From JBBWZH01 sp035544115 (GTDB taxonomy: Bacteria > Actinomycetota > Actinomycetes > Mycobacteriales > CADCTP01), in contig OY970235.1 of NCBI GenBank assembly GCA_963714145.1, positions 3,968,001 through 4,032,000 on the forward strand: DNA of 64,000 nucleotides, in the 5' to 3' direction. The position numbers and the translations under genes are program-made. Below the pieces are notes generated by a model, which was not told the DNA's origin, made no database searches, and saw only the letters and a list, made by a program, of their open reading frames with translations. This document shows positions 34,919 to 43,165 of the stretch, piece by piece (the first letter of the stretch is position 1; each line of letters starts with the position of its first letter).

Positions 34919-35832
34919 CGCGCGCTCCTGGCGAGGATCGAGTCGGGTCCGGCCGGCGGCAGGACCACCGAACGGACGATGTGGGCCGGGTGGTCCGGGT
35001 CCAGGCCCCGGGCCCGGGCGGTGGCCACGGCGAGCCGCTGGGCCAGCACCAGCGCGGCCAGCGGGTCGTCGCCCGGAGCGTGCACCTGCGCGCCGAGCGC
35101 GGCAACGTCGGCCAGCAGGTTCGCCGGCAGGTCGCCGATCCCGCAGACCAGGCTGCCCGGCCCGGCCAGCGCGATCGGGCCGTGCCGGTAGTCCAGCGCG
35201 GGGTAGGACTCGGCGGTCACCCGGGCCACCTCGCGCAGCTTCAGCGCCGCCTCGTGCGCCAGCCCGAGCGTCCAGCCACGGCCGAGGAAGACGACGTGCC
35301 CCAGCCGCTTCGGGTCGACCGGCAGCGGCGCGGCGAGCGCGGCCCGGCCGGCGGCGATCAGATCGTCCACCGGGTGGCCGTACACCGCCCGGGCCAGCGC
35401 GAGCGTCGCCGTCGGGAACCGGGTCTGCACGACGGCGGTCTCGTCGGCGAAATCCAGCGTCAACTGCTCGTCGACGACCCGGCCGACCGGCATGCCGTCG
35501 ACCGCGGTCACCGCCACCCGGACCGTGCCGGGCGCCAGGGCGCCGAGCAGATCGAGAACCTCGGTGGTGGTGCCGGACCGGCTGAAGGCCACCACCCGGT
35601 CGTAGCGGCGGTGTACCGGCGCTTCGGAGGCGAACGCCGCGTCGGTCTCGCCGGCGCCGGCCGCTTCCCGCAGCGCGGCGAAGCTCTGGGCCACGAACGC
35701 CGACGTGCCGCAGCCGACCGCGAGCACCCGCTCGCCGGGTGGGCCGAACAGCGACCGGGCCCGGTCGGTGAGCGCCAGCGCGGTGGCCCACACCTCGGGC
35801 TGGCTGGCGATCTCGGAGTCGATGACGGTCAT
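34915..35832 (-). CDS. SIS-domain sugar-phosphate isomerase/deaminase (AgaS-like)
   Basis: A 305-residue protein with two SIS domains, as in AgaS and the isomerase half of GlmS. Phosphate-binding loops are GCGTSAFVAQ near residue 38 and FSRSGTTTEV near 86; the second domain has YPALDYRHGPIAL near 215. AgaS converts galactosamine-6-phosphate to tagatose-6-phosphate plus ammonia, which would fit the LacC-like kinase and class II aldolase nearby. That substrate is inferred from context. The ATG follows GAGG, and a candidate DeoR box lies 43-79 bases upstream. Confidence 0.78.
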   Translation of the reverse strand: MTVIDSEIASQPEVWATALALTDRARSLFGPPGERVLAVGCGTSAFVAQSFAALREAAGAGETDAAFASEAPVHRRYDRVVAFSRSGTTTEVLDLLGALAPGTVRVAVTAVDGMPVGRVVDEQLTLDFADETAVVQTRFPTATLALARAVYGHPVDDLIAAGRAALAAPLPVDPKRLGHVVFLGRGWTLGLAHEAALKLREVARVTAESYPALDYRHGPIALAGPGSLVCGIGDLPANLLADVAALGAQVHAPGDDPLAALVLAQRLAVATARARGLDPDHPAHIVRSVVLPPAGPDSILARSAR

Positions 35833-35874
35833 CACACCTCGATGCGGTCGGGCCCGAGCGGGCGTACCGGCGGG

Positions 35875-35911
35875 GGAAACTGCGCATGTTGACGCGCTCG
35901 ATATTGCGCGA
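35875..35911 (-). promoter_or_regulatory. DeoR-type bipartite box upstream of the SIS gene
   Basis: On the plus strand GGAAAC, one base, GCGCA, 17 bases, then TTGCGCGA at 35904-35911. The same half-sites at exactly the same 17-base spacing occur at 41324-41359. A palindrome AATGCGCATT follows at 35933-35942. It probably serves an internal promoter for the SIS and importer-2 genes. Confidence 0.55.
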
Positions 35912-35968
35912 CCAGCCAGGCGACGCGAGCACAATGCGCATTCGACCTGCGCGCATAGCCGGCCAAGG

Positions 35969-36823
35969 TCAGCGCCCGGGGACTGGCGCCGTGCCGGCGA
36001 GGGCCGCGACCACCCCGGCGACCTCGGCTGCCATCGCGGTGCGTGCCCCGGCCAGGTACCTGCGCGGGTCGACGACCTTGCCGTCGGCGGCCAGCGCGGC
36101 CCGGACCGCCGCCGTGTAGGCGATGTTGAGCGCGGTGCCGACGTTCACCTTGGTGATGCCGGCCGCGACCGCGGCGGCCAGCGCGGGCAGCGGCACCCCG
36201 GAGGAGCCGTGCAGCACCAGCGGCACCGGCACGGCCGCGGCCAGGGCGGCGATCAGGTCCAGGTCGAGCCGGGCCGAGCGCGTCACCATCGCGTGCGAGC
36301 TGCCGACCGCCACGGCCAGCCCGTCCACGCCGGTGGCCGCCACGTAGTCGGCCGCCTGCGCCGGGTCGGTACGGGCGCCCGGGGCGTGCGCACCGTCCTT
36401 GCCACCCACCTCGCCCAACTCCGCCTCCACCCACAGCCCGGCGGCGTGCGCCCGCTCGGCGACCGCGCGGGTCAGCGCGACGTTCTCGGCGTACGGCCGG
36501 ACGGCGGCGTCGAACATCAGCGAGCTCACCCGCAGCGCCGGCGCCTGCCCGGCCAGCCCGGGATCCTCCAGGTGATCGAGGTGCACGGCGATCGGTACGG
36601 CCACCGTCGCGGCGACCTCCCGGCAGGCCGCGACCAGCGGCCCGGCCGCACCGTGGAACCGCACCGCGTTGTGACTGACCTGCAGGATCACCGCGACGCC
36701 GGCCGCGGCCGCGCCGGCCGCGACCGCCTCGGCGTGCTCCAGGCAGATCACGTTGAACGCGCCGACGCCGTGCCCGCCGGCCCGGGCCGTGTCGACCAGC
36801 TCCGCGGTCGTGGCCAGCGTCAT
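35969..36823 (-). CDS. class II aldolase (tagatose/fructose-bisphosphate type, KbaY/GatY-like)
   Basis: A 284-residue zinc aldolase. Zn-binding HLDHLEDP is near residue 76, EAELGEVGGKDG near 132, and the later HGSSGVP with the second Zn His near 207. The substrate-side NVGTALNIAYT near 230 binds phosphate. It would split tagatose-1,6- or fructose-1,6-bisphosphate to glyceraldehyde-3-phosphate and dihydroxyacetone phosphate. Its presence with the SIS and LacC-like genes favours the tagatose route. It starts 2 bases after the permease stop. Confidence 0.85.
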   Translation of the reverse strand: MTLATTAELVDTARAGGHGVGAFNVICLEHAEAVAAGAAAAGVAVILQVSHNAVRFHGAAGPLVAACREVAATVAVPIAVHLDHLEDPGLAGQAPALRVSSLMFDAAVRPYAENVALTRAVAERAHAAGLWVEAELGEVGGKDGAHAPGARTDPAQAADYVAATGVDGLAVAVGSSHAMVTRSARLDLDLIAALAAAVPVPLVLHGSSGVPLPALAAAVAAGITKVNVGTALNIAYTAAVRAALAADGKVVDPRRYLAGARTAMAAEVAGVVAALAGTAPVPGR

Positions 36824-36825
36824 CG

Positions 36826-37647
36826 CTACTTCCCAATGCCGGCGGTCAGCCCGCGGACGAAGGAACGCTGGCTGAACAGGTAGAACAGGGCCACCGGCAG
36901 CATCGACAGCGACGCGACGGCGAGCACCAGCGGCTGGTTGGTGGAGTACCGCCCCTGCAGCAGGGACAGCCCGGCCATCAGCGTCCGCCGGCTCTCGTTC
37001 TGAATGAACACCAGAGCGATCAGCAGCTCGTTCCAGGCCCAGATCGCGTTCACCACCGCCAGCGTCAGCATCGCCGGCCGGGACAGTGGCAGCACGACCC
37101 GCCACAGCAGCTGAACCGGGCCGGCACCGTCGATCGCGCCGGCCTCGGCCAGCTCCGCCGGGATGGTCCGGAAGAAGTTGCAGAGGAAGAACACCGAGAA
37201 CGGCACCAGCAGGCAGGAGTAGAGGATCACCAGCGAGAGCAGGTTGTTGATCAGACCCAGGTTCACCATCACCACGAACACCGGCAGCACCAGCACCACC
37301 GGCGGCACCATGATCAGACCCACGTTGGCGCCGAGCAGCAGCGACCGGCCGTGGAACTCGCCGAACGTGATCGCGTACGCCGCCGGGGCCGCCAGCGCCA
37401 GGGAGATCAGCACCGAGCCACCGGTGACCAGCGCGCTGTTCAGCGCCCAGCGCAGCGTCGGCAGCTCGGCCAGCGCCTCGACGTAGTTGGCCAGGGTCGG
37501 CCGGGCCGGCCAGCCGGCCCGGTTCACGGCGTACTCGTCCGCACTCTTCAGGCTGGTCATCAGCACGAACACGATCGGTTCCAGGCAGATCACCGCGATC
37601 GCCGCCAGCAGCACCTGGCGCGGTAGCGCCGCCGCCCGGGCCGGCAT
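36826..37647 (-). CDS. carbohydrate ABC permease (MalG-type), importer 1
   Basis: A 273-residue six-helix permease with the EAA loop ELAEAGAIDGAGPVQLLWRV near residue 180 and a C-terminal LFSQRSFVRGLTAG. The start codon overlaps the upstream gene's stop by one base. It forms importer 1 with the 37647 and 38580 genes. The frame is intact. Confidence 0.9.
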   Translation of the reverse strand: MPARAAALPRQVLLAAIAVICLEPIVFVLMTSLKSADEYAVNRAGWPARPTLANYVEALAELPTLRWALNSALVTGGSVLISLALAAPAAYAITFGEFHGRSLLLGANVGLIMVPPVVLVLPVFVVMVNLGLINNLLSLVILYSCLLVPFSVFFLCNFFRTIPAELAEAGAIDGAGPVQLLWRVVLPLSRPAMLTLAVVNAIWAWNELLIALVFIQNESRRTLMAGLSLLQGRYSTNQPLVLAVASLSMLPVALFYLFSQRSFVRGLTAGIGK

Positions 37648-38583
37648 CAGGCCGCCCGCTCGTTCGCCGCCCTGACCCGGACCCGCAGGTAGACCGCGAT
37701 CAGGATGGCGGCGAGCGCCAGGACGACGACCGCGGCCGCACTGGCCAGGCCGACGTTCCCGTGCGCGAAGCCGTTCTCCCAGATGTAGAACTCCAGCACC
37801 GTGGAGGAGTGGGCCGGGCCGCCGGCGGTCAGCACGTAGACGTAGGCGAACACCCACGACAGCACCGTGATCGCCTCGGTCACGACGAAGAACTCGATCG
37901 TGCCGCGGATCTGCGGCAGGTGGATCCGGGTCTGCAGGGTCCACCACCGGGCGCCGTCGACCCGGGCCGCCTCGGTCACCTCGCCCGGCAGCGAGAGCAG
38001 CGCGGCCAGGAACAGCACCACGCCGAACCCGAGACTGCTGCCAGACCACCACCCCGGCGACCGACCAGATCGCCCAGTGCGGGCTGCCCAGCCAGTCCCG
38101 CGCCAGCGCGTCCAGACCGACCGCCCGCAGCGAGCCGTTCAGGCCGCCGTTGAGCTGGAGGAAGACGCTGAACGACACCCCGATCCCGACCGCGGGCAGG
38201 ATGTAGGGCAGGAACGTCACCGTCCGGTAGACCCGCCAGCCGCGGACGCCGTCGTTCAGCACCACGGCGACCAGCAGCGCCAGCGCGGTCATCAGCGGCA
38301 CGGTCAGCAGCAGCCGCAGGTTGTTCGCCAGCGCCGTCCGGAACGTGTCGTCGGCGAACAGGGCCGAGAAGTTGCCCAGCCCGACCCACTCGAGCTGGTA
38401 GACCGAGCCGGCGTAGAGGCTGTTGCGGAGCACCGTCAGCAGCGGGAGGACGAAGCCGAAACCCAGCGCCGCCACCGCCGGCAGCACGAACAGGTACGGC
38501 CACCACGCCCGGCGCCGTCCGGCGGTCCGCCCGCTGACCCGCGGGCCGACCACCGGCCGGACCCGTACCTGGGTAGCGCTCAC
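37647..38583 (-). pseudogene. carbohydrate ABC permease (MalF-type), importer 1, one frameshift
   Basis: The first ~180 residues (from MSATQVRVRPVVGPR through FLPYILPAVGIGVSFSVF to VVVWQ) and the last ~125 (VLFLAALLSLPGEVTEAARVDGA to AANERAA) are in different frames. One extra base near 38037 separates them: reading TGG-CAG-[C]-AGT-CTC-GGG restores the family sequence. Only this break is present and both neighbours are intact, so I suspect a sequencing error in a working gene. The GTG start overlaps the binding-protein stop by 4 bases. Confidence 0.75.
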
Positions 38584-39923
38584 CTACCCGACCAGGTGGT
38601 GTAGTTCTTCACTTCCGCCGGGTTCTGGCCGCGCCACTTCTCGGTCGCCTTGGCGAACGCGGCCACCGCGTCGGCCACCGACCCGCCACTGGTGATCACC
38701 TGGCCGGCGGCCAGGTCGCCGTCACCGTCGACCGCGGGCGGCAGGTAGTTCTCCAGCCAGACCGACCCCGGTGAGGAGGTCAGCTCCCACAGCGACCGGC
38801 CCAGCTCGGACGAGATCGTCGCCTGGTCGAACCGGGTGTCGGCCGGGAAGATCCCGGTCGCCTCGTACCACGACGTCAGGTTCGCCGGGTCGTGCAGCCA
38901 GCCGAGGAACTGCGCCGCCGCCTTCTTGTGCGCCGACCACGAGGTGATGAACGCGGTCGAGGACTGCGTGGTGTTGTAGACCGAGGCCAGCTTGCCGGTG
39001 CCCCAGGTCGGGGTCCGGACGACGCCGATCTTCTCCGGGCCGAGGGTCCTGGCCCACTTGGCGACGATGCCGTCGGTGCCCCACGCCATCGCGGCCTGGC
39101 CGCCGGCGAACTTGGACATCCCGTCGTCCAGGCTGAGCGAGGCGATGTCGTCGTTGAAGCACTTGTCGGCGTGCAGCTGGTGCAGCGGCTCGTAGAAGCC
39201 GGTCACCTTCGGGTCCCTGATATCGGTCGTGCCGATCACGGCCTGCTGCAGGTCACCGACGGAGTCGAGGTTCTGCTTGCCGAAGTTGGAGAAGAACCAG
39301 GCCCCGAAGTAGCCGTCCTTGTTGCCGCCGCCGATCGGCGTCACACCCACCTTGCGCAGCGCCGCGCAGGCGCGCAGCAGCTCGGCGAACGTGGTCGGCG
39401 GCGCGGCCACGCCGGCCCTGGCCAGCAGGCTCTTGTTGTACGCCAGCGGGATGCCGATCAGGTAGATCGGCATCCCCCAGACCTTGCCCTGGTAGGTGTT
39501 CTCCTGGGTGCCGATCCAGTTCTTCCGCTCGCTGTCGGGCAGGTAGTCGCTGATCGGCGCGACCGCTCCGCCCCAGACCTGGGACAGCACCGGCAGGGTG
39601 GCCCACTGGGTCGCGATGTCCGGGCCCGACTTCGACTGCGCCGCCGTGGTGAACGCGCCGATCAGGGTGTCCGTGGCCTGCGGGACCAGCTTGATCGTCA
39701 CCCCGGGGTGCTTGCCCTGGTACGCCGCGATCCGGCCCTTCATCCAGTCGTTGGCCCCGGGGGCATCGCTCTCGGCCCAGTACCAGTAGGTGAGCGAGGC
39801 GTGCTCGGCGTCGTCGCCGGCACCGCCCGACCCTGACCCCGCGGGCGACGCCGCCGTACACCCGGCCAGCACGGCTGATACCGCGCCCATCATCACGATC
39901 CGCGGCCACCGCGACCTTCTCAT
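38580..39923 (-). CDS. sugar-binding lipoprotein, importer 1
   Basis: A 447-residue family 1 solute-binding protein with signal peptide and lipobox VLAGC (Cys about residue 22). It has YWYWAESDAPGANDWMKG near residue 46, MPIYLIGIPLAYNKSLLARAG near 150 and FAGGQAAMAWGTDGIV near 268. It differs clearly from the second binding protein at 33605, so the two importers probably handle different sugars or oligomers. It lies 61 bases after the GH4 gene. Confidence 0.9.
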   Translation of the reverse strand: MRRSRWPRIVMMGAVSAVLAGCTAASPAGSGSGGAGDDAEHASLTYWYWAESDAPGANDWMKGRIAAYQGKHPGVTIKLVPQATDTLIGAFTTAAQSKSGPDIATQWATLPVLSQVWGGAVAPISDYLPDSERKNWIGTQENTYQGKVWGMPIYLIGIPLAYNKSLLARAGVAAPPTTFAELLRACAALRKVGVTPIGGGNKDGYFGAWFFSNFGKQNLDSVGDLQQAVIGTTDIRDPKVTGFYEPLHQLHADKCFNDDIASLSLDDGMSKFAGGQAAMAWGTDGIVAKWARTLGPEKIGVVRTPTWGTGKLASVYNTTQSSTAFITSWSAHKKAAAQFLGWLHDPANLTSWYEATGIFPADTRFDQATISSELGRSLWELTSSPGSVWLENYLPPAVDGDGDLAAGQVITSGGSVADAVAAFAKATEKWRGQNPAEVKNYTTWSGR

Positions 39924-39984
39924 CCGCGCTCCCCCTGCTGAATGGCGTCGTGCCGGCTGGCGTCGTCCCGGGTCGTGGTCAGCG

Positions 39985-41298
39985 TCATAGCCGCACCGGC
40001 GCGCGCAGCGGCTCCGGGAGCAGCGCGCCGTGCGCTGTGGTCAGCTCGTCGCACAACTGCCAGATCTGCTCGACGGTGAGCGTGGCGGCGGTGTTCGGGT
40101 CGAGCATCGCGGCATGCCGGACGTGCCGCGGGTCGCCCTCGACGGCCGCGGCGACGGTCAGCTCCACCACGTTCAGGTACGCCCGGTTCAGGGCGGCGCA
40201 CTGCGGCGGCAGCGGGCCGACCCGCAGCGGGTGCGCGCCCAGTTCGTCCACCAGCACCGGCACCTCGACGGCGGCGCCGGCCGGCAGGTTGTCGATCAGG
40301 GCGGCGTTGGGCACGGTGGCCTGGATCCGCCGCGGGGTGCCGGTCTCGATGCTGTGGATCACCTGCGGCGCGTACTCGGTGGCCGCCGCCGGCGGCAGCG
40401 GTTCGCCGGCGGCCACCGCGTCCCGGGTCGCCTCGTACTCGGCCAGGTTCTGTTCGCTGATGCCCAGGTACTCGCCCGGGGTCAGGCGCAGCCGGCGCAC
40501 CTCGCCGTCGTGCCGCAGGTACCACGGCACGTACTCGCTGCTGTGCTCGCTGGTCTCGGTCGGGTAGTAGCCCAGCCGGCGGTACATGTCGACCCGGACG
40601 CGGTTGAGCAGCCCCGGGTCGGCCGCGATCGCGGCGTCCAGCGCCGGGTAGAGGCTGGCGCCGGCGCGCTCCCAGCGCAGCAGCCAGGCCTGGTGGTTGA
40701 CGCCGGCGGACCAGTACGACACCTCGCCGGCCGGCACGCCGACCAGCGCGCAGAGGTCGACCACCGTCCAGTACACCGAGTGGCACAGGCCCAGCGCGGG
40801 CAGCCCGGGCGCGATCCGGCTCAGGTAGCCGAGGTTCGCCGACATCGGGTTGGTGTAGTTGAGCAGCCACGCGTCCGGGCAGACCGCGGCCATGTCGGCG
40901 GCGAGCCCGGCCAGCAGCCCGCTGGTGCGCAGTGCGCGGAAGATGCCGCCGATGCCCAGGGTGTCCCCGATCGTCTGGCGCAGGCCGTACCGGGCCGGGA
41001 TCTCCAGATCGGCGCGGGTGCCCCCGATCCCGCCCACCTGCACCGTATTGATCACGTACCGGGCACCGGCCAGCGCGGCGCGCCGGTCGGCGTGTGCGGT
41101 GACCGTCGGCTTCGCGCCCAGTTGCTCGGCCAGCCGGTGCGCGACCGCGGCAGCCGTGGCCAGCCGGTCGGGGTCGATGTCGTGCAGGGCGATCTCGGCC
41201 CGGGCCAGTTCGGGCCAGGCGAACAGGTCCGACAGCAGGTCCCGGGTGAACACGGCGCTGCCGGCGCCGACGAACGCGATCCGCGGTGGCTTGTCCAC
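39985..41298 (-). CDS. GH4 NAD-dependent glycosidase
   Basis: A 437-residue family 4 glycoside hydrolase, which uses NAD+ and a divalent metal to oxidise, eliminate and re-reduce the sugar. The dinucleotide motif GAGSAVFTRDLLSDL is at residues 10-24, NYTNPMSANL near 147, and metal ligands Cys in GLCHSVYW near 172 and His in GVNHQAW near 201. The group includes alpha-galactosidases and alpha-galacturonidases. It opens the operon facing the DeoR gene and should split the disaccharide brought in by importer 1. The start is a GTG at 41296-41298 with weak GGCGG before it. Confidence 0.85.
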   Translation of the reverse strand: MDKPPRIAFVGAGSAVFTRDLLSDLFAWPELARAEIALHDIDPDRLATAAAVAHRLAEQLGAKPTVTAHADRRAALAGARYVINTVQVGGIGGTRADLEIPARYGLRQTIGDTLGIGGIFRALRTSGLLAGLAADMAAVCPDAWLLNYTNPMSANLGYLSRIAPGLPALGLCHSVYWTVVDLCALVGVPAGEVSYWSAGVNHQAWLLRWERAGASLYPALDAAIAADPGLLNRVRVDMYRRLGYYPTETSEHSSEYVPWYLRHDGEVRRLRLTPGEYLGISEQNLAEYEATRDAVAAGEPLPPAAATEYAPQVIHSIETGTPRRIQATVPNAALIDNLPAGAAVEVPVLVDELGAHPLRVGPLPPQCAALNRAYLNVVELTVAAAVEGDPRHVRHAAMLDPNTAATLTVEQIWQLCDELTTAHGALLPEPLRAPVRL

Positions 41299-41323
41299 CC
41301 GCCGAGTGTTGCCCGGCGGTGGC

Positions 41324-41359
41324 GGAAACGCGCAAGACCACGCAATCTTCAATGCGCGA
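41324..41359. promoter_or_regulatory. DeoR-type bipartite box in the GH4/DeoR divergent region
   Basis: GGAAAC, GCGCA (41330-41334), 17 bases, ATGCGCGA (41352-41359). The outer arms CGCGCA and TGCGCG are complementary. The box repeats at 35875-35911 with the same spacing, so the divergent DeoR protein is the likely ligand. Confidence 0.6.
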
Positions 41360-41401
41360 GAATGCCATCCTGGGCTACCCCGGTCCGGCAGAGGAGGACG
41401 A

Positions 41402-42223
41402 GTGTCACCACGCCGCCCCCGGTCCCCCGGCACGCTGCAGCGCTCCGATCGCATCACGGCGATCTTGGAGTCGCTGTCCGCCGGTGGGACGGTGCACGTC
41501 GGCGAGCTGGCCGAGCGGTTCGGCGTATCGCCGTCGACGCTGCGCCGCGACCTCGCCCTGCTCGAGCAGCAGCGGCTGCTGGCCCGCACCCACGGCGGCG
41601 CGCTGGCCCGGGACGTGCCGTACGAGCTGCCGGTGCGCTACCGGGACGGCCACCAGCGGGACGAGAAGCGGGCCATCGCGCTGGCCGCGGTGCAGCGGGT
41701 GCCGGCCGGCCCGGTCGCCATCGGGCTGACCGGCGGCACCACCACCAGCGAGGTGGCCCGGGCCATCCCGGACCGCCCCCGGCTGACCGTGGTGACCAAC
41801 GCGCTGAACATCGCGATGGATCTGGTCATGCGGCCGCGGATCAAGGTGATCGTGACCGGCGGCGTGGCCCGGCCGCAGTCGTACGAGCTGGTCGGGCCGT
41901 TCGCGGAGCAGAGCCTGGCCCGGATCAACCTGGGCCTGGCGCTGATCGGCGTCGACGGGGTGCAGGCCGACGGCGGCCTGACCACGCACGACGAGATCGA
42001 GGCGCACACCAACCAGGAGATGATCCGGCGCGCGCAGCGGGTGATCGTGGTCGCCGACGGCACCAAGGTCGGCCGGGTGCTGCTGGCCCACATCGCGCCG
42101 CTGTCCGATGTGGACGAACTGATCACCACCGAGACGGCCGACCCGGCCGCACTGGCCGCGATCCGGCGCGCCGGCGTCGCCGTACACGTCGCCCGACCCG
42201 CCGCCGGACCAGCTCGGCATTGA
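41402..42223 (+). CDS. DeoR-family regulator (AgaR/GlpR-like)
   Basis: A 273-residue DeoR-type repressor. The N-terminal helix-turn-helix has VHVGELAERFGVSPSTLRRD near residues 31-50, followed by RTHGGALARD. The effector domain has the phosphosugar loop GLTGGTTTSEVAR near 115, VTGGVARPQSYELVGPFAEQ near 155 and VADGTKVGR near 220. Members of this family (AgaR, GlpR, FruR) respond to sugar phosphates. It is divergent from the GH4 operon, and its GTG follows a strong GAGGAGG. It probably controls both importers and the kinases. Confidence 0.9.
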   Translation: MSPRRPRSPGTLQRSDRITAILESLSAGGTVHVGELAERFGVSPSTLRRDLALLEQQRLLARTHGGALARDVPYELPVRYRDGHQRDEKRAIALAAVQRVPAGPVAIGLTGGTTTSEVARAIPDRPRLTVVTNALNIAMDLVMRPRIKVIVTGGVARPQSYELVGPFAEQSLARINLGLALIGVDGVQADGGLTTHDEIEAHTNQEMIRRAQRVIVVADGTKVGRVLLAHIAPLSDVDELITTETADPAALAAIRRAGVAVHVARPAAGPARH

Positions 42224-42260
42224 CGCCGGCCGGTCCGGGCGGGCGCCGGTGCGGTGGCGT

Positions 42261-42293
42261 GATCCGGACGCCGTCGCCGGCGGTCACCGGATC
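42261..42293 (+). terminator. hairpin between convergent genes
   Basis: GATCCGG (42261-42267) pairs with CCGGATC (42287-42293) around a GC-rich loop. It lies in the 126-base gap between the DeoR and esterase stops. It may end transcription from both sides, but there is no U-tract. Confidence 0.4.
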
Positions 42294-42349
42294 CCGGCCG
42301 GATCCGAGCCCGCCGGCCTGAGGACAGCCCGGCCGGGCGGGCTCCGGGG

Positions 42350-43048
42350 TCAGGGCCCGGGTTCGGCCGTCCCGGGGGTCGACCGCCACAGCCGCAGCGC
42401 GTGGTCCACGCACGCGGCCGGCACCAGGTGGCCATCGGCGAACTCGTCGTAGGTCACGTCGTAGCCCAACTCCCGCAACTGCCGCACCACCGGGCGGCCG
42501 CACCGCTCGATCGGCAGCACCGCGTCGGCGGTGCCGTGCGACACGAACACCCGCGGCCGGCCCTGGCGCGCCGTCGCGGTCAGGAATCCCGGCGAGAAGC
42601 CGGCCGCGAAGGAGAACATCTCGCCGTTGCCGAGCCCCACCGAGAGCGCGTAGGACGCCCCGTCGGAGAAACCCCCGACCAGGCGGTCGGCGTACCGCAC
42701 CGGCCAGCCGCTGAGCACCTCGGCCAGCAGCGCGGCGCACTGCTGCAGGTCCGGACCGACCGGACCGGCGATCAGGTCCCAGGTGCGGCCCACGCTGGCC
42801 GGCGCCAGCACCAGCAGCCCGGCGGCGTCGGCCCGGCCGGCCAGCAGATCGAGCGCGCCCTCCGGGCCGCCGCCGGCACCGTGGAACAGCATCGCCAGGC
42901 CGGTCGGCTCGCCGGCCGGCACCCGCAGCAGCGCCGGCCGGACCCCGCCGACCTCGACCTGGTGCAGACCGGGCGGCCAGGCCGGCCGGCCGGCCGTCAG
43001 CGCCGGGGCAATGTGCAACCGCAACGCCACATCCGTACTTTCGGTCAC
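42350..43048 (-). CDS. alpha/beta-hydrolase (esterase/phospholipase-like)
   Basis: A 232-residue cytoplasmic alpha/beta hydrolase close to small carboxylesterases and PHB-depolymerase-like proteins. The oxyanion loop MLFHGAGGGPEG is near residue 58, the nucleophile Ser in GGFSDGASYAL near 127, Asp in SHGTADAVLPIE near 173 and His in FADGHLVPA near 211. All triad members are present. The GTG at 43046-43048 has GGGAGG upstream and is preferred over the longer frame. It is probably monocistronic with unknown substrate. Confidence 0.8.
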   Translation of the reverse strand: MTESTDVALRLHIAPALTAGRPAWPPGLHQVEVGGVRPALLRVPAGEPTGLAMLFHGAGGGPEGALDLLAGRADAAGLLVLAPASVGRTWDLIAGPVGPDLQQCAALLAEVLSGWPVRYADRLVGGFSDGASYALSVGLGNGEMFSFAAGFSPGFLTATARQGRPRVFVSHGTADAVLPIERCGRPVVRQLRELGYDVTYDEFADGHLVPAACVDHALRLWRSTPGTAEPGP

Positions 43049-43165
43049 CCCGCCATCCTCCCGGCCCACTTCGCGGCGCGGTCCAGCCGGTCCCGCCGCG
43101 GCGGGCGCTCGTCACCCGATCGGGCCGCGGTCGGCCCGGCCGCGGTGGGACCGGAGCCCAACGGG

